This document shows positions 33,869 to 42,702 of a stretch of 47,994 nucleotides of DNA, in pieces. The notes under the pieces are model-generated. The model did no database searches. It saw only the letters and a program-made list of their open reading frames with translations, and was not told where the DNA came from. Every line of letters starts with the position of its first letter. Positions within the stretch are counted from its first letter, which is position 1. The DNA comes from Dendronalium phyllosphericum CENA369 (GTDB lineage Bacteria; Cyanobacteriota; Cyanobacteriia; Cyanobacteriales; Nostocaceae): contig NZ_JAECZA010000282.1 in assembly GCF_016056275.1 (NCBI RefSeq), positions 1-47,994 of the forward strand, read 5' to 3'. The position numbers were made by a program, and so were the translations under genes.

Positions 33869-34591
33869 TCAAGAGGTCGTATCGTAACTGGTGACTACAC
33901 TTTGGGAATCACGTGCTAAAAGACCATCTTCCATTTCTACAATGCGATCGGCTATGTCCAGAATGCGGTTGTCGTGTGTCACTAGCAGGATAGAAGTTCC
34001 TTGTTCTTTGGCTAGACTCTGCATGATTTCTACAACGTCGCGTCCTGATTGTTTGTCCAAAGCTGCTGTTGGTTCGTCTGCTAGAACCAATGGGGGGCTA
34101 TTTACTAGGGCGCGGGCGATCGCTATTCTTTGTTTTTGTCCGCCAGAAAGGTTATCTGGGTAGTAATTAATTCGTTCTTGTAAACCAACAGCCCCAAGCA
34201 TAGCTTCTGACTTGGCAATTGCTTCGCTTTGAGAAATATTATCATTCAATTCTACTGCCATCTGCACATTCTGCGTAGCGGTTAAGAACCCTAGCAAATT
34301 GTGAGCCTGAAAAATATAACCAATATTACGCCGGATTTGTACTAATTTATTTTGACTAGCACCAAATAGTTCTACGCCTAAAAACTTGAGACTTCCCTCT
34401 TGGACAGACCGCAAACCGCCAATCAAGCTCAGTAATGTTGTTTTACCTGACCCAGATGGCCCGGTCATAATGACAATTTCTCCAGGATAAATTTCTAGGT
34501 TAATGTCAAATAAAATTTGTTTTTTTAATGTGCCTTTGCCATAGTAGTGATTAAGATTCTTAATGGCGATTACAGGTTCTTGTCTCATCAT
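33869..34591 (-). CDS. devA: DevA-type ABC transporter ATP-binding protein
   Basis: This 240-residue nucleotide-binding subunit has Walker A GPSGSGKTT (44-52), signature LSGGQKQRIAIARAL and Walker B LVLADEPTAALD, with H-loop LLVTHDNRI. It resembles the DevA/LolD group that powers exporters with an FtsX-like permease and a HlyD-like adaptor. It is the third gene of devB-devC-devA and is 148 bp from devC. The gap is larger than usual and AT-rich, so a second promoter is possible. In heterocystous strains DevBCA exports glycolipids for the heterocyst envelope; paralogues exist with other substrates, so the substrate here is inferred. Confidence 0.85.
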   Translation of the reverse strand: MMRQEPVIAIKNLNHYYGKGTLKKQILFDINLEIYPGEIVIMTGPSGSGKTTLLSLIGGLRSVQEGSLKFLGVELFGASQNKLVQIRRNIGYIFQAHNLLGFLTATQNVQMAVELNDNISQSEAIAKSEAMLGAVGLQERINYYPDNLSGGQKQRIAIARALVNSPPLVLADEPTAALDKQSGRDVVEIMQSLAKEQGTSILLVTHDNRILDIADRIVEMEDGLLARDSQSVVTSYDTTS

Positions 34592-34739
34592 AAATTTTTT
34601 CGCTGTGAGTTAATAGTTCCGAGACGGAAGTTTAGTGCCTGTAAGAAGTGATAATTTCTTATGTTTTAATCATAAATTACTTCCGAATAACAAATGTTAA
34701 TTACTAACATTTGGCTCCCTAATCCCCAGTCCCTTTTAC

Positions 34740-35894
34740 TTAAAATATATCTGCTGGATCGGCAGAGCGTAATTTCCGGACAGCGATTGTACCAGAAAAA
34801 AAGCACATGACAATAGTTAAAATTAGCACTAAAATAGCACGATCAAAACTCATGAAAACAGGTAAAAGTGTAGCATCTCTGGCTTTTTGGTACATCAACA
34901 TTGTAAAAACCCATCCAGGCATATAACCCAAACAAGCTAGTAATAATGCTTCTTGAAGAATGATAATTAATAAATATTTTTGTGTATATCCTATTGCTTT
35001 TAAAGTTGCATACTCAGATAAGTGATCGGAAACTTCTGTATAAAGGATTTGATAAACAATTACAGTTCCGACAATGAAACCCATAATTGTCCCTAGAGTA
35101 AAAATAAATCCAATAGCTGTACTACTAGCCCAATAATTACGCTCAAAGTCGATAAATTCTTGTTTAGTTAAAACATGGATATCTGTAGGTAAATAATTTC
35201 GTAATTCTTGAGCAACAACGGTTGCATCTGCTCCTGGTTTTAATCTGATTAGACCAATATCAATCAATCCTTGCTGACGGTTATTGAATAAGCGCAGAAA
35301 GTTGACATCACTAGTAATTAAATTACCATCTGCACCAAAAGACGCACCTAAAGTAAATAGTCCTGCTACTTTGACTTTCCGCCTTCGCACTTCTGCTGTC
35401 ACAGTTTTACCCTGCTCAAACTCAGCAGCTATAGGGCCATATTCCTGCCGAGAAGAGCGGTCAAATAAAACTACATCAGGTAGTTTTATTTTATTTAAAT
35501 TTTCCTGAACTCCCGGCAAATTAAATATGTTAACTTCTGGATTAATTCCAAATACAAGCAAGTTACGAGTACGACCTGTTATCGGATTTTTCCAACTTGT
35601 ATAATCCAAATAAATAGGATGTACCGATTGCACTGTCGATAATTCTAAAGCTTTATATAACCGCCGTTGAGAAAAACTTTTCATCGACAGCACAGCATTA
35701 GATTGACTATTAATTAAAACAATATCGCCTTCCAAACTAGTATGTAAGCGAACGTTACTATAATACAGAGCATCTCGGAAGCCAAGTTGCATAAACATCA
35801 AAATATCAGCAAAGGCAATTCCTGCCAGAGCCACAGCAAGACGAGTTCTTTCTCGCGTGAGTTGTAGCCAAGATAAAGGTATTTTACGACTCAT
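34740..35894 (-). CDS. devC: DevC-type ABC exporter permease (FtsX-like)
   Basis: In this 384-residue inner-membrane protein one helix lies near the N-terminus (about 16-34, VALAGIAFADILMFMQLGF). A large periplasmic domain of about 200 residues follows, containing LVFGINPEVNIFNLPG and VAGLFTLGASFGADGNLITSD. Three helices (about 258-281, 303-330, 353-372) sit at the C-terminal end, the FtsX/MacB four-helix topology. KLRSADPADIF at the end is typical of DevC. It partners with the upstream HlyD-like DevB (42-bp gap) and the ATPase DevA. Confidence 0.88.
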   Translation of the reverse strand: MSRKIPLSWLQLTRERTRLAVALAGIAFADILMFMQLGFRDALYYSNVRLHTSLEGDIVLINSQSNAVLSMKSFSQRRLYKALELSTVQSVHPIYLDYTSWKNPITGRTRNLLVFGINPEVNIFNLPGVQENLNKIKLPDVVLFDRSSRQEYGPIAAEFEQGKTVTAEVRRRKVKVAGLFTLGASFGADGNLITSDVNFLRLFNNRQQGLIDIGLIRLKPGADATVVAQELRNYLPTDIHVLTKQEFIDFERNYWASSTAIGFIFTLGTIMGFIVGTVIVYQILYTEVSDHLSEYATLKAIGYTQKYLLIIILQEALLLACLGYMPGWVFTMLMYQKARDATLLPVFMSFDRAILVLILTIVMCFFSGTIAVRKLRSADPADIF

Positions 35895-35936
35895 TGATGA
35901 AGTGGGAAGTGATAAAGATGAATTTTGAGCCTTTCT

Positions 35937-37358
35937 TTAGTTATTAATTTCAACAAGAACTTTGGCGTTGGTTAAGCCTGAAACTTTTGGGCTATCTTCT
36001 GCTGATAAGGCAATTTTTACTTCTACTACTCTGGCATCTACATCTGCTGCTGGATCTGTATTCAACACATCTTTTTTGCCAATTTTTCTACCAATTTCAG
36101 TAACGACACCTTTTAATTCGCCATTAAAAGCTCCATTATCGCTAGTGACTGTAGCATTTTGACCAATACGCACTTTACCAATACTATCTTCAGGAACTTC
36201 GGCAATAACCATCATTTGATCGGTTTGTCCGATTTCAGCTATGCCATTGGGACTGATAGCTTCTCCTGATTTGGTATGAATAGTTAAAATTTCTCCAGCG
36301 CTTGGTGCTTGGACGTAGGTTAATTTCAGTTGTGCTTCGGCTTGTCTGACATTAGCGATCGCATTAGTAACTTGAGCTTGGGCGATTTGCACATCAGTAG
36401 GACGGATATCTACTAGCCTATTGAGTTTGGCTGTTTCTTCGTCTATTTGTCTTTGCAAAGTTGCTATAGTTTTATCGCGGGTAACTTTAGCTTCAATCAA
36501 CTGCTGTTGCAAAGTTGTTAAAGTTTTCACTTGGTTAGCTCTAGCCTCGGCAACTTGCTGGCGCAAAGTGGCCAATGTCTGCTTCAAAGTTGCTTGGCTT
36601 TCTGTAACCTGCTGACTAGTAGTGACTGCATTTAAGCGTCTATTGTCCCGTTCTTGCTGAGAAATTGCACCTTCACGGTATAAGTAATCGTAGCGTCCAG
36701 CATCGACTTGAGCATTGCGTTGTTGGGCTTGTACGCGCGCGATCGTTGCTCTTAAAGTATCTTTTTGACCGCTGAATTCAGCTTCTAGGCGATCGACTGT
36801 TGCTTGTTGAGCAACTTTTTCCGCACTTAACTCAGATGCAATCCGAGTCACCGTTGCTTGTTGAGCATCTCTTTCACCGCGCAACTGAGCTTGCAGGCGA
36901 GCAATCACTGCTGTTTGGGCTTGAATGTCTCTTGGTGAGCCAACTTTTACCTGGGAAAAATTAGCACGAGATTCTTGCAGTTTTGCTTTTGCTTCTTCTA
37001 ATGCCGCTATTTGAGTGTCGTGGTTGTCTAAAATCGCAATTATTTGACCTTTCCTAACCTTTTCTCCTTCTCTGACAAAGATTTGCTGAACTCGTGATGC
37101 TGCTTGTGCGCCTGTAGTTGGGGCAGAAAGTTTAATCACTTCTCCCTGTGGTTCCAAACGCCCCACAGCACTAGTGGTGTTAGCAACTGGTTTCACGGGT
37201 ACAGCGGGATTTAGTTTTTTGAGTTGCTCGACTTTGGCTGTAGTTAGTAGCCCAGCGGCGATCGCTATTGGTAAGGCTACAGCAATACCCCACCAAACCT
37301 TAGATTGTTCCTGCTCAAGTGGCTGCTGTCTTGACTTTGTCTCAGTCACCCTTGACAT
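35937..37358 (-). CDS. devB: DevB-type membrane fusion protein (HlyD family)
   Basis: This 473-residue periplasmic adaptor has one N-terminal helix (about 21-40, VWWGIAVALPIAIAAGLLTT), a lipoyl/beta-barrel region with VGRLEPQGEVIKLSAP and VREGEKVRKGQIIAILDN, and a long alpha-helical hairpin of about 220 residues (LQAQLRGERDAQQATVTRIASEL). A second lipoyl half contains VQAPSAGEILTIHTKSGEAI. The hairpin presumably contacts a TolC-type outer membrane protein, which is not in the window. It is the first gene of the exporter operon, transcribed leftward from the 978-bp gap at 37359-38336. Confidence 0.9.
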   Translation of the reverse strand: MSRVTETKSRQQPLEQEQSKVWWGIAVALPIAIAAGLLTTAKVEQLKKLNPAVPVKPVANTTSAVGRLEPQGEVIKLSAPTTGAQAASRVQQIFVREGEKVRKGQIIAILDNHDTQIAALEEAKAKLQESRANFSQVKVGSPRDIQAQTAVIARLQAQLRGERDAQQATVTRIASELSAEKVAQQATVDRLEAEFSGQKDTLRATIARVQAQQRNAQVDAGRYDYLYREGAISQQERDNRRLNAVTTSQQVTESQATLKQTLATLRQQVAEARANQVKTLTTLQQQLIEAKVTRDKTIATLQRQIDEETAKLNRLVDIRPTDVQIAQAQVTNAIANVRQAEAQLKLTYVQAPSAGEILTIHTKSGEAISPNGIAEIGQTDQMMVIAEVPEDSIGKVRIGQNATVTSDNGAFNGELKGVVTEIGRKIGKKDVLNTDPAADVDARVVEVKIALSAEDSPKVSGLTNAKVLVEINN

Positions 37359-38336
37359 AGTATGTTGCCTGTTTATCTAAATTGTGCTGATGGTAGTAAA
37401 AAAGTGAATTAGGCCTAGTCAAATTAGTCAAAAAGGGTTTTAGTAAACAGCCAGCTGAGGACAAATAACATTGGTTTAAAGTGGTAGGATTCCACTTTAA
37501 ATCCAATGTCCAATCAATGCTCGATGCTACAGCTTTCTAAAATAGCGCCGATTGGTCGCTGGCTATTCAATAAAATTCTTGCAAATCTTTTTCCTTTCAC
37601 TACTTACAAAAAATACTTTTGCAAGAGACATAGTAAACAGAGCAAGCGCAAAGCTCACGCTACATTTTTGGTGATATAACTATAATGAGAGTTAGTCAAA
37701 AAATGTAACACTAACTCTAATTAAGTTTTTGATAGTTATATTGGTTGATGCCAGAAATTTGTTGCTTATTATTTTAAGTTTCAAGCTGCATCCAAATATA
37801 CATACCTAAACTTTCGCAACTTGACTTAGAGTATCATCGGCAAGTTTTTTAGGATGAAGTTGATATTGCTACGACAGACCTATTTCCACAGATGTATGAA
37901 TGGAGGCTACAGTTAATTACAAAAGCGAAAAGAATATGAAAATTAGCTGTTGCCATATTTGAACGCAATCTAGCTGTGGACGTGAGTTTTCCATCAATCA
38001 ACAACTCACTAAAAAATATCTATCAAATCGAGCATTTCTAACATTAAATTTTCCTTAAGTTTATGGTTAAATTGTTAGCATTAGTTGCTTATATCTAGTA
38101 AGATACTTGCTCCCAAAACCTTGTGTTTTTGTCTTACTCCATTAAACTCTCGCTGAATGAATTCTACATTTATCAGTTACGGGAAAACGTAGCGGAGCCT
38201 ACAGATGGGGATAAGAGGGCAGAGGGGGCAGGGGAGCAGGGGAAGCTAGGGGAGAAAAATATCACTTACAGACGCGATTAATCGCGTCTGTACTCATAAC
38301 TCAGCACTCAGCACTCAGCACTCAGCACTAACTTCT
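37359..38336. other. 978-bp gap with devB promoter, hairpin and IS-end relic
   Basis: TTTAAAGTGG (37475-37484) pairs with CCACTTTAAA (37492-37501), extended by TTGG/CCAA with one bulged base, giving a 36-bp hairpin (37471-37506) about 110 bp upstream of devB. ACTTTTGCAAGAG at 37613-37625 matches the end of the IS5-like element at the right edge, and an inverted TTCTTGCAAA lies at about 37574-37583, so a 50-bp relic is possible. No GTA-N8-TAC NtcA site was found in the first 200 bp. No gene found. Confidence 0.5.
38267..38328. repeat. 26-bp palindrome plus TCAGCAC heptamers beside pcyA
   Basis: A perfect 26-bp palindrome (38267-38292; core GACGCGATTAATCGCGTC) is followed by four exact TCAGCAC heptamers (38301-38328), ending 8 bp before the pcyA stop codon. 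The hairpin can act as a terminator for the leftward pcyA transcript. Confidence 0.8.
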
Positions 38337-39074
38337 TTAATCTGGCAGGTCGAATAATACTGTGGTCATGTAGTTTTCTGCCCAGTCTTGACCAAAGGCT
38401 TTTTCTAGCACTCGGCGAGTTTTATCGTTTTGCTGCTGTTTGGTGCAGTAGTTGCGTTGTCCTGCGAGAATTTGTAGCGTCTGTTCGTGTGAAACAGGAC
38501 TAGAGGCGATCGCTTGCGTACAGTGAATTTCTAAAAAATCCTGCACGCGAGTGAGAAACATCTTTTCTTCTTGGGGGGAAATGGGACGCACAAAAATGCA
38601 AAAATCTGAGAAAATATGCCCCCATTCAGGTAATTCGCGGGGTTGAGAAAAGTTCAGCTTTCCTAGCGCCATCAGTTCAGCTTTATAAGATTCTGGTAAG
38701 ATACGGTCTAAATTGACAGGAGATAAATCGGCGATCGCAGCGCTAATTTGACCTCTACCCCCAACTAAATCACAACCAAACATCGGCAGATCGTATTCTG
38801 GACGAGGAAACATCACGCAGTGCAAAATATCCAGCATATTTCCGATCCTTGCCAGTTCCAAGTGCATTTTCCGAAACTGGGGTGTTTGATAGCAGCGATT
38901 TTCAATTGTTAGTTTCTCGCCTTCTAGTCTACCTTCCACATACCCCAACTCAGTCGGCAAATGGTAAGGCGACAGATCCAGGTGCTTATGCCAAGTTGTC
39001 TCAATACAATCAGCTAACTGACGAACTAAAGGATGTTGTTGCTCTCGCAGTGAGGGGATGGAAGTAAATGACAT
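38337..39074 (-). CDS. pcyA: Phycocyanobilin:ferredoxin oxidoreductase
   Basis: This 245-residue protein from ATG 39074 begins [19 protein letters not shown], the usual PcyA start; a longer frame to 39152 adds 26 atypical residues. Conserved FDBR residues are present: E73 and H85 in [24 protein letters not shown] and D102 in LPMFGCDL, equivalent to Synechocystis E76, H88 and D105. The enzyme reduces biliverdin to phycocyanobilin in two ferredoxin-dependent steps, giving the chromophore of phycobilisomes and phytochromes. It stands alone, with a palindrome and heptamers at its 3' end. Confidence 0.95.
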   Translation of the reverse strand: MSFTSIPSLREQQHPLVRQLADCIETTWHKHLDLSPYHLPTELGYVEGRLEGEKLTIENRCYQTPQFRKMHLELARIGNMLDILHCVMFPRPEYDLPMFGCDLVGGRGQISAAIADLSPVNLDRILPESYKAELMALGKLNFSQPRELPEWGHIFSDFCIFVRPISPQEEKMFLTRVQDFLEIHCTQAIASSPVSHEQTLQILAGQRNYCTKQQQNDKTRRVLEKAFGQDWAENYMTTVLFDLPD

Positions 39075-39173
39075 GTTCTCATTGAAAATGCTATCTATTT
39101 GCCAGTCTACAGCCAGCTGCGCCACTTCTGGTCTGGCTTGCAATATATGCAAACACTTAGAGTGAGTGCTGAG

Positions 39174-39215
39174 TCAGTTGTCAGTTGTCAGAAGGCAGAA
39201 GGCAGAAGGCAGAAG
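39174..39215. repeat. Heptamer repeats TCAGTTG and GAAGGCA
   Basis: Two TCAGTTG units (39174-39187) are followed by three GAAGGCA units and a partial (39191-39215). STRR type, about 100 bp upstream of pcyA. The remainder to 39417 has no gene. Confidence 0.7.
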
Positions 39216-39417
39216 TCGCAAGTTATTCACCCTTACTTCCTTGTCTTCCTTGTCTCCCTCATCCCCCTCAGCTCCCCACCTCCTTTGCCCTTCTGCCTGC
39301 TTCCACTAGCTGACGTAAAGTTATAAAACAGTTGCTTTTCAAAAGTACTGTTATTTTGTAGTCTTGGTTACAGAAATAATTTTAGATTAACCCATTGGTT
39401 AAGGCTAATAAAAAGCT

Positions 39418-39687
39418 ATGAAACTAGATTCTGATAAACCAGATTTTGCTATATCGGCAAGAAAGCAGAATCTTGATTGGTTGAGCAAGTGTTATGCCAA
39501 AGAGTCAGTGCAGGATTTTTTAATCTCGACGTGGGTAGAACTTCTGGAACTACCCAGCTCTTTTAGTTTTGACGAAGCACTGTTATTGTGTCCGATTTCA
39601 GCGGATAAATGGCTAGCCTGGATTCCAGACTATGGGAAAGTAATATTACACACTGGGCAATTTCATCCCAAACAAGGAAGGGTTTAG
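39418..39687 (+). CDS. Small conserved hypothetical protein, 89 aa
   Basis: I do not recognise the family. The protein is soluble, with several Trp and Leu clusters: FAISARKQNLDWLSKCYA, LISTWVELLELPSSFSFDEALLLCPIS, DKWLAWIPDYGKVILHTGQF. The composition and compact fold-like pattern argue for a real gene. There is no signal peptide. It lies 183 bp upstream of the GTPase gene on the same strand and could be co-transcribed. Confidence 0.65.
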   Translation: MKLDSDKPDFAISARKQNLDWLSKCYAKESVQDFLISTWVELLELPSSFSFDEALLLCPISADKWLAWIPDYGKVILHTGQFHPKQGRV

Positions 39688-39870
39688 GGAACTCCACAAA
39701 TAAATTTTTGGCGTGAATTTAGGAACTTGTCTGGAGGCAACTAAGTAGACGCAAATTAGCTTGTCATTAGACATCACTGACAAAGCTAAAATTACTAATA
39801 GGGTTTTCTGGGTCTAAAAATCCCACATGGTAAGCCCAGGTAAGCGTCTTAAAAGCTATTTACCATTGTG

Positions 39871-41226
39871 ATGCCCATGACTGAACAACATGATGCTAGC
39901 TTGCCATCAGCTGAATCTGAGCAGTTCAGTGAACCAACTGTCAGTGAACCAAGTGATAGTGCGATCGCTAAGTCGGCTGATGTCTCCTGGACAAACCGTA
40001 TTGCTGGTGTCTGGAATAAGGCAACAGCAACTTTAATGCAACGCCTACCCGTTGAGCAAGTTGCACAGACGGTTATTCATTGGTTTAATGTCAGCGATGC
40101 TGAAGTTGCAGATATTCTAAAGGCGGTTCAAGCAGAACTGCCAACTACAGAAGCTTTACTGATTGGTAAGCCTCAAGCTGGCAAAAGTTCCATTGTTCGC
40201 GGATTGACAGGAGTAACTGCCGAAATCGTTGGTCAAGGATTTCGTCCCCATACGCAACATACTCAGCGCTATGCGTATCCTTCTGATGAACTACCATTGC
40301 TGGTTTTTACAGATACCGTAGGACTGGGAGATGTCAATCAGGATACTTCAGCAATTATTCAAGAGTTAGTTGGCGATTTACAACACAAAAGCGATCGCGC
40401 TCGAATCCTAATTCTAACTGTTAAAATTAACGATTTTGCAACTGACAGCTTGCGACAAATTGCTCAAAATTTGCGTCAAAAATATCCAGATATTCCGTGT
40501 CTACTAGCAATTACCTGCTTGCATGAAGTTTATCCTGCCGATATAGCCGATCATCCTGACTATCCACCAGATTATGAGCAAGTCAATCGTGCGTCGGCTG
40601 GCATTATAGAAGCTTTTGCAGGAATTTGCGATCGCACGGCTCTGATCGACTTTACTTTAGAAGAAGACGGCTACACTCCTGTATTTTATGGTTTAGAAGC
40701 ACTGCGAGATACCCTTGCCGAGTTACTTCCAGAAGCAGAAGCCCAAGCAATTTATCAATTATTGGAACGAGAAGAAGTTGGCAAGCAAATTGGCAACCTC
40801 TACCGAGATGTTGGTCGCCGTTACATTTTGCCATTTGCGATTATGTCTGCTACCTTAGCGGCTGTGCCATTGCCATTTGCCACAATGCCTGTGCTGACTG
40901 CCTTGCAAGTCTCGATGGTGAGTCTGTTGGGTAAGTTGTATGGACAGACATTGACTCCATCCCAAGCTGGGGGTATTGTAAGTGCGATCGCTGGTGGTTT
41001 TTTGGCACAGGCGGTTGCACGAGAGTTAATAAAGTTCCTACCAGGTTTCGGCAGTGTAATTGCAGCTTCATGGGCAGCTGCCTACACTTGGGCATTGGGT
41101 GAAGGAGCCTGCGTTTACTTTGGTGACTTGATGGGAGGGAAGAAACCAGATCCCCAAAAAATTCAGTCTGTCATGCAAGAGGCGTTTCAGACAGCAAAAG
41201 AACGATTTAAGGGAATTAAACGGTGA
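39871..41226 (+). CDS. Dynamin/Era-like GTPase with DUF697-type membrane domain
   Basis: This 451-residue protein is read from ATG 39871 (GTG at 39868 and ATG at 39877 also possible). The GTPase domain has P-loop GKPQAGKSS (about 99-107), a switch region HTQRYAYPSDELPLLVFTDTVGLGD (G3 DTVG) and AITCLHE where NKxD would be expected. The C-terminal domain (about 305-420) has hydrophobic segments: YILPFAIMSATLAAVPLPFATMPVLTAL, AGGIVSAIAGGFLAQAVARE and FGSVIAASWAAAYTWALGEG, as in the DUF697 group. It is probably inner-membrane attached and may shape membranes or control transport; the role is unknown. Confidence 0.82.
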   Translation: MPMTEQHDASLPSAESEQFSEPTVSEPSDSAIAKSADVSWTNRIAGVWNKATATLMQRLPVEQVAQTVIHWFNVSDAEVADILKAVQAELPTTEALLIGKPQAGKSSIVRGLTGVTAEIVGQGFRPHTQHTQRYAYPSDELPLLVFTDTVGLGDVNQDTSAIIQELVGDLQHKSDRARILILTVKINDFATDSLRQIAQNLRQKYPDIPCLLAITCLHEVYPADIADHPDYPPDYEQVNRASAGIIEAFAGICDRTALIDFTLEEDGYTPVFYGLEALRDTLAELLPEAEAQAIYQLLEREEVGKQIGNLYRDVGRRYILPFAIMSATLAAVPLPFATMPVLTALQVSMVSLLGKLYGQTLTPSQAGGIVSAIAGGFLAQAVARELIKFLPGFGSVIAASWAAAYTWALGEGACVYFGDLMGGKKPDPQKIQSVMQEAFQTAKERFKGIKR

Positions 41227-41289
41227 TTATTTTTGAGCATTGACTTGAGCTTATCCAAAAACAGATACTCTCTGAATTCGCTCGGTTTT

Positions 41290-42699
41290 CTAGATTGTAG
41301 TTTGGTATGATGCCGCTTTCCCCGCTTGGAACGCCTTTTTTTGGAAGAGAAAATCTAACAAAAATCCTTCATGTGGCTCTCTAGGATCGAATTCCGTACT
41401 CAGCGCACCGCCCATGAAAACTTTGTCGATGTCAGGCTCAAGCAATAGTTCTTGGGCCAATTCTTTGTCTTCTCCAGACACAACAACTGCAAGTGAATTA
41501 CGAGCCGCCTGAATCGCTTCTTGGCGGGAACCTACCGAAGTAAAGACTGCAAATGGAAACGGCAGTTCAACACCAAATAGTGGATGTTGAAAGTCAGGTA
41601 CTTCCACCACAGTTGGTAGCATAATTGCAACGCGATCGATCTGTGCTACTCTATTGGTTTTTCCGTCAGTCCACTCTTTAGCTCCATCATGCAAACGAGC
41701 ATCAATTAACGCACTATACGGCTCTGCTGAGGCAATGCTTGCTAATGCCCCTAACTTAGCTCCCTCTTCCAATGGATAAAGTACTGGCACTTGCTTCAAT
41801 TTTTCAGACACAGCAGCAGCCAACTTCTCGGCGTTACCTTCAACAATCACCGCACTACAGTTGATACAGCCTCGCCCACCATCATCCATAATTAAACGAC
41901 AAATAGTATCTACAGAGCGATCGAAATCAGCATTTGCTGGAACAACAACTTTTGAGCGCCCCGGCCCATAGACTTTAATATTGCAATCCTTAGCATAACG
42001 CTCTTGTAATTGCTGTCCGCCAAAGATAACTGACAAAGATGCAGCCTGAGCAATAGTATCGACTAATTCATGAGTCCCTGGCACAAATGCGACGGACTCT
42101 TCAGGCAAACCAGCTTCAAGCAATGACATCAGCAACCGATAGGGCGTGAAAACATCGTCATAAGATGGGCGTAGGATCAGTGGCATTTTCATCGCTAGTG
42201 CGGACAGCCACATATAGTTAGTTGATGGATGGTTCCCAGGCATAATAAAGCCGACATTGTTACCACGAGGCACTAATCCCACCAAAATTTCTTGAACTTG
42301 GTAGAGGTGCGTATCAAAAACATCTAAGCCTCCTGGACTTTGAATCAGTAAAAATTTTTCCATATCTTGGAATATTTGGGGGAAAAAACCCAAGGTGCGA
42401 CGACGCACAATAGAAATCGGTAGCCCAGATGTCAATGATGCTGACCTTACATAGTCTTCTGGCGCTAAACCATCTGGTTGTCCTTCGCAAAATAGCTTAC
42501 CCGCTCGATGAAATATATCGAGCAACTGACGTATTGAGCATGACTTGAGAGCTTCTACCTGACGGCGTGCTGCTGTATTGATTAACAATGGTGGAGTGAT
42601 GGTAGCCTCTCCCACTAATGACCCCTCGAATCCAACTAACTTCTTTGTCTCTACGCTGGTGTAGCCTTTGCGTCTGCCAGTAATCGCTGGAATCATCAT
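41290..42699 (-). CDS. Aldehyde dehydrogenase/acyl-reductase (LuxC-like)
   Basis: This 469-residue protein has an aldehyde dehydrogenase-type fold. GFIMPGNHPSTNYMWLSALAMKMPLILRPS is the cofactor and substrate-channel region, and DDGGRGCINCSAVIV has C278 as the most likely catalytic cysteine (C281 close by). PLFGVELPFPFAVFTSV is the conserved C-terminal part. The protein is closer to acyl-CoA reductase/LuxC and arylcarboxylate reductase components than to ordinary aldehyde dehydrogenases. It begins 3 bp after the stop of the upstream adenylating protein, so the two are translated together and probably reduce an activated acid to the aldehyde. The substrate is unknown. Confidence 0.72.
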   Translation of the reverse strand: MMIPAITGRRKGYTSVETKKLVGFEGSLVGEATITPPLLINTAARRQVEALKSCSIRQLLDIFHRAGKLFCEGQPDGLAPEDYVRSASLTSGLPISIVRRRTLGFFPQIFQDMEKFLLIQSPGGLDVFDTHLYQVQEILVGLVPRGNNVGFIMPGNHPSTNYMWLSALAMKMPLILRPSYDDVFTPYRLLMSLLEAGLPEESVAFVPGTHELVDTIAQAASLSVIFGGQQLQERYAKDCNIKVYGPGRSKVVVPANADFDRSVDTICRLIMDDGGRGCINCSAVIVEGNAEKLAAAVSEKLKQVPVLYPLEEGAKLGALASIASAEPYSALIDARLHDGAKEWTDGKTNRVAQIDRVAIMLPTVVEVPDFQHPLFGVELPFPFAVFTSVGSRQEAIQAARNSLAVVVSGEDKELAQELLLEPDIDKVFMGGALSTEFDPREPHEGFLLDFLFQKKAFQAGKAASYQTTI

Positions 42700-42702
42700 G
42701 AT

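Noticed and set aside
37359-37560. NtcA site GTA-N8-TAC upstream of devB
   Set aside because: Each GTA in this stretch was checked and none has TAC eight bases on; regulation by NtcA is therefore not supported by sequence.
39075-39152. 26-residue N-terminal extension of PcyA
   Set aside because: The protein family normally starts at [13 protein letters not shown]; the added part has no conserved features.
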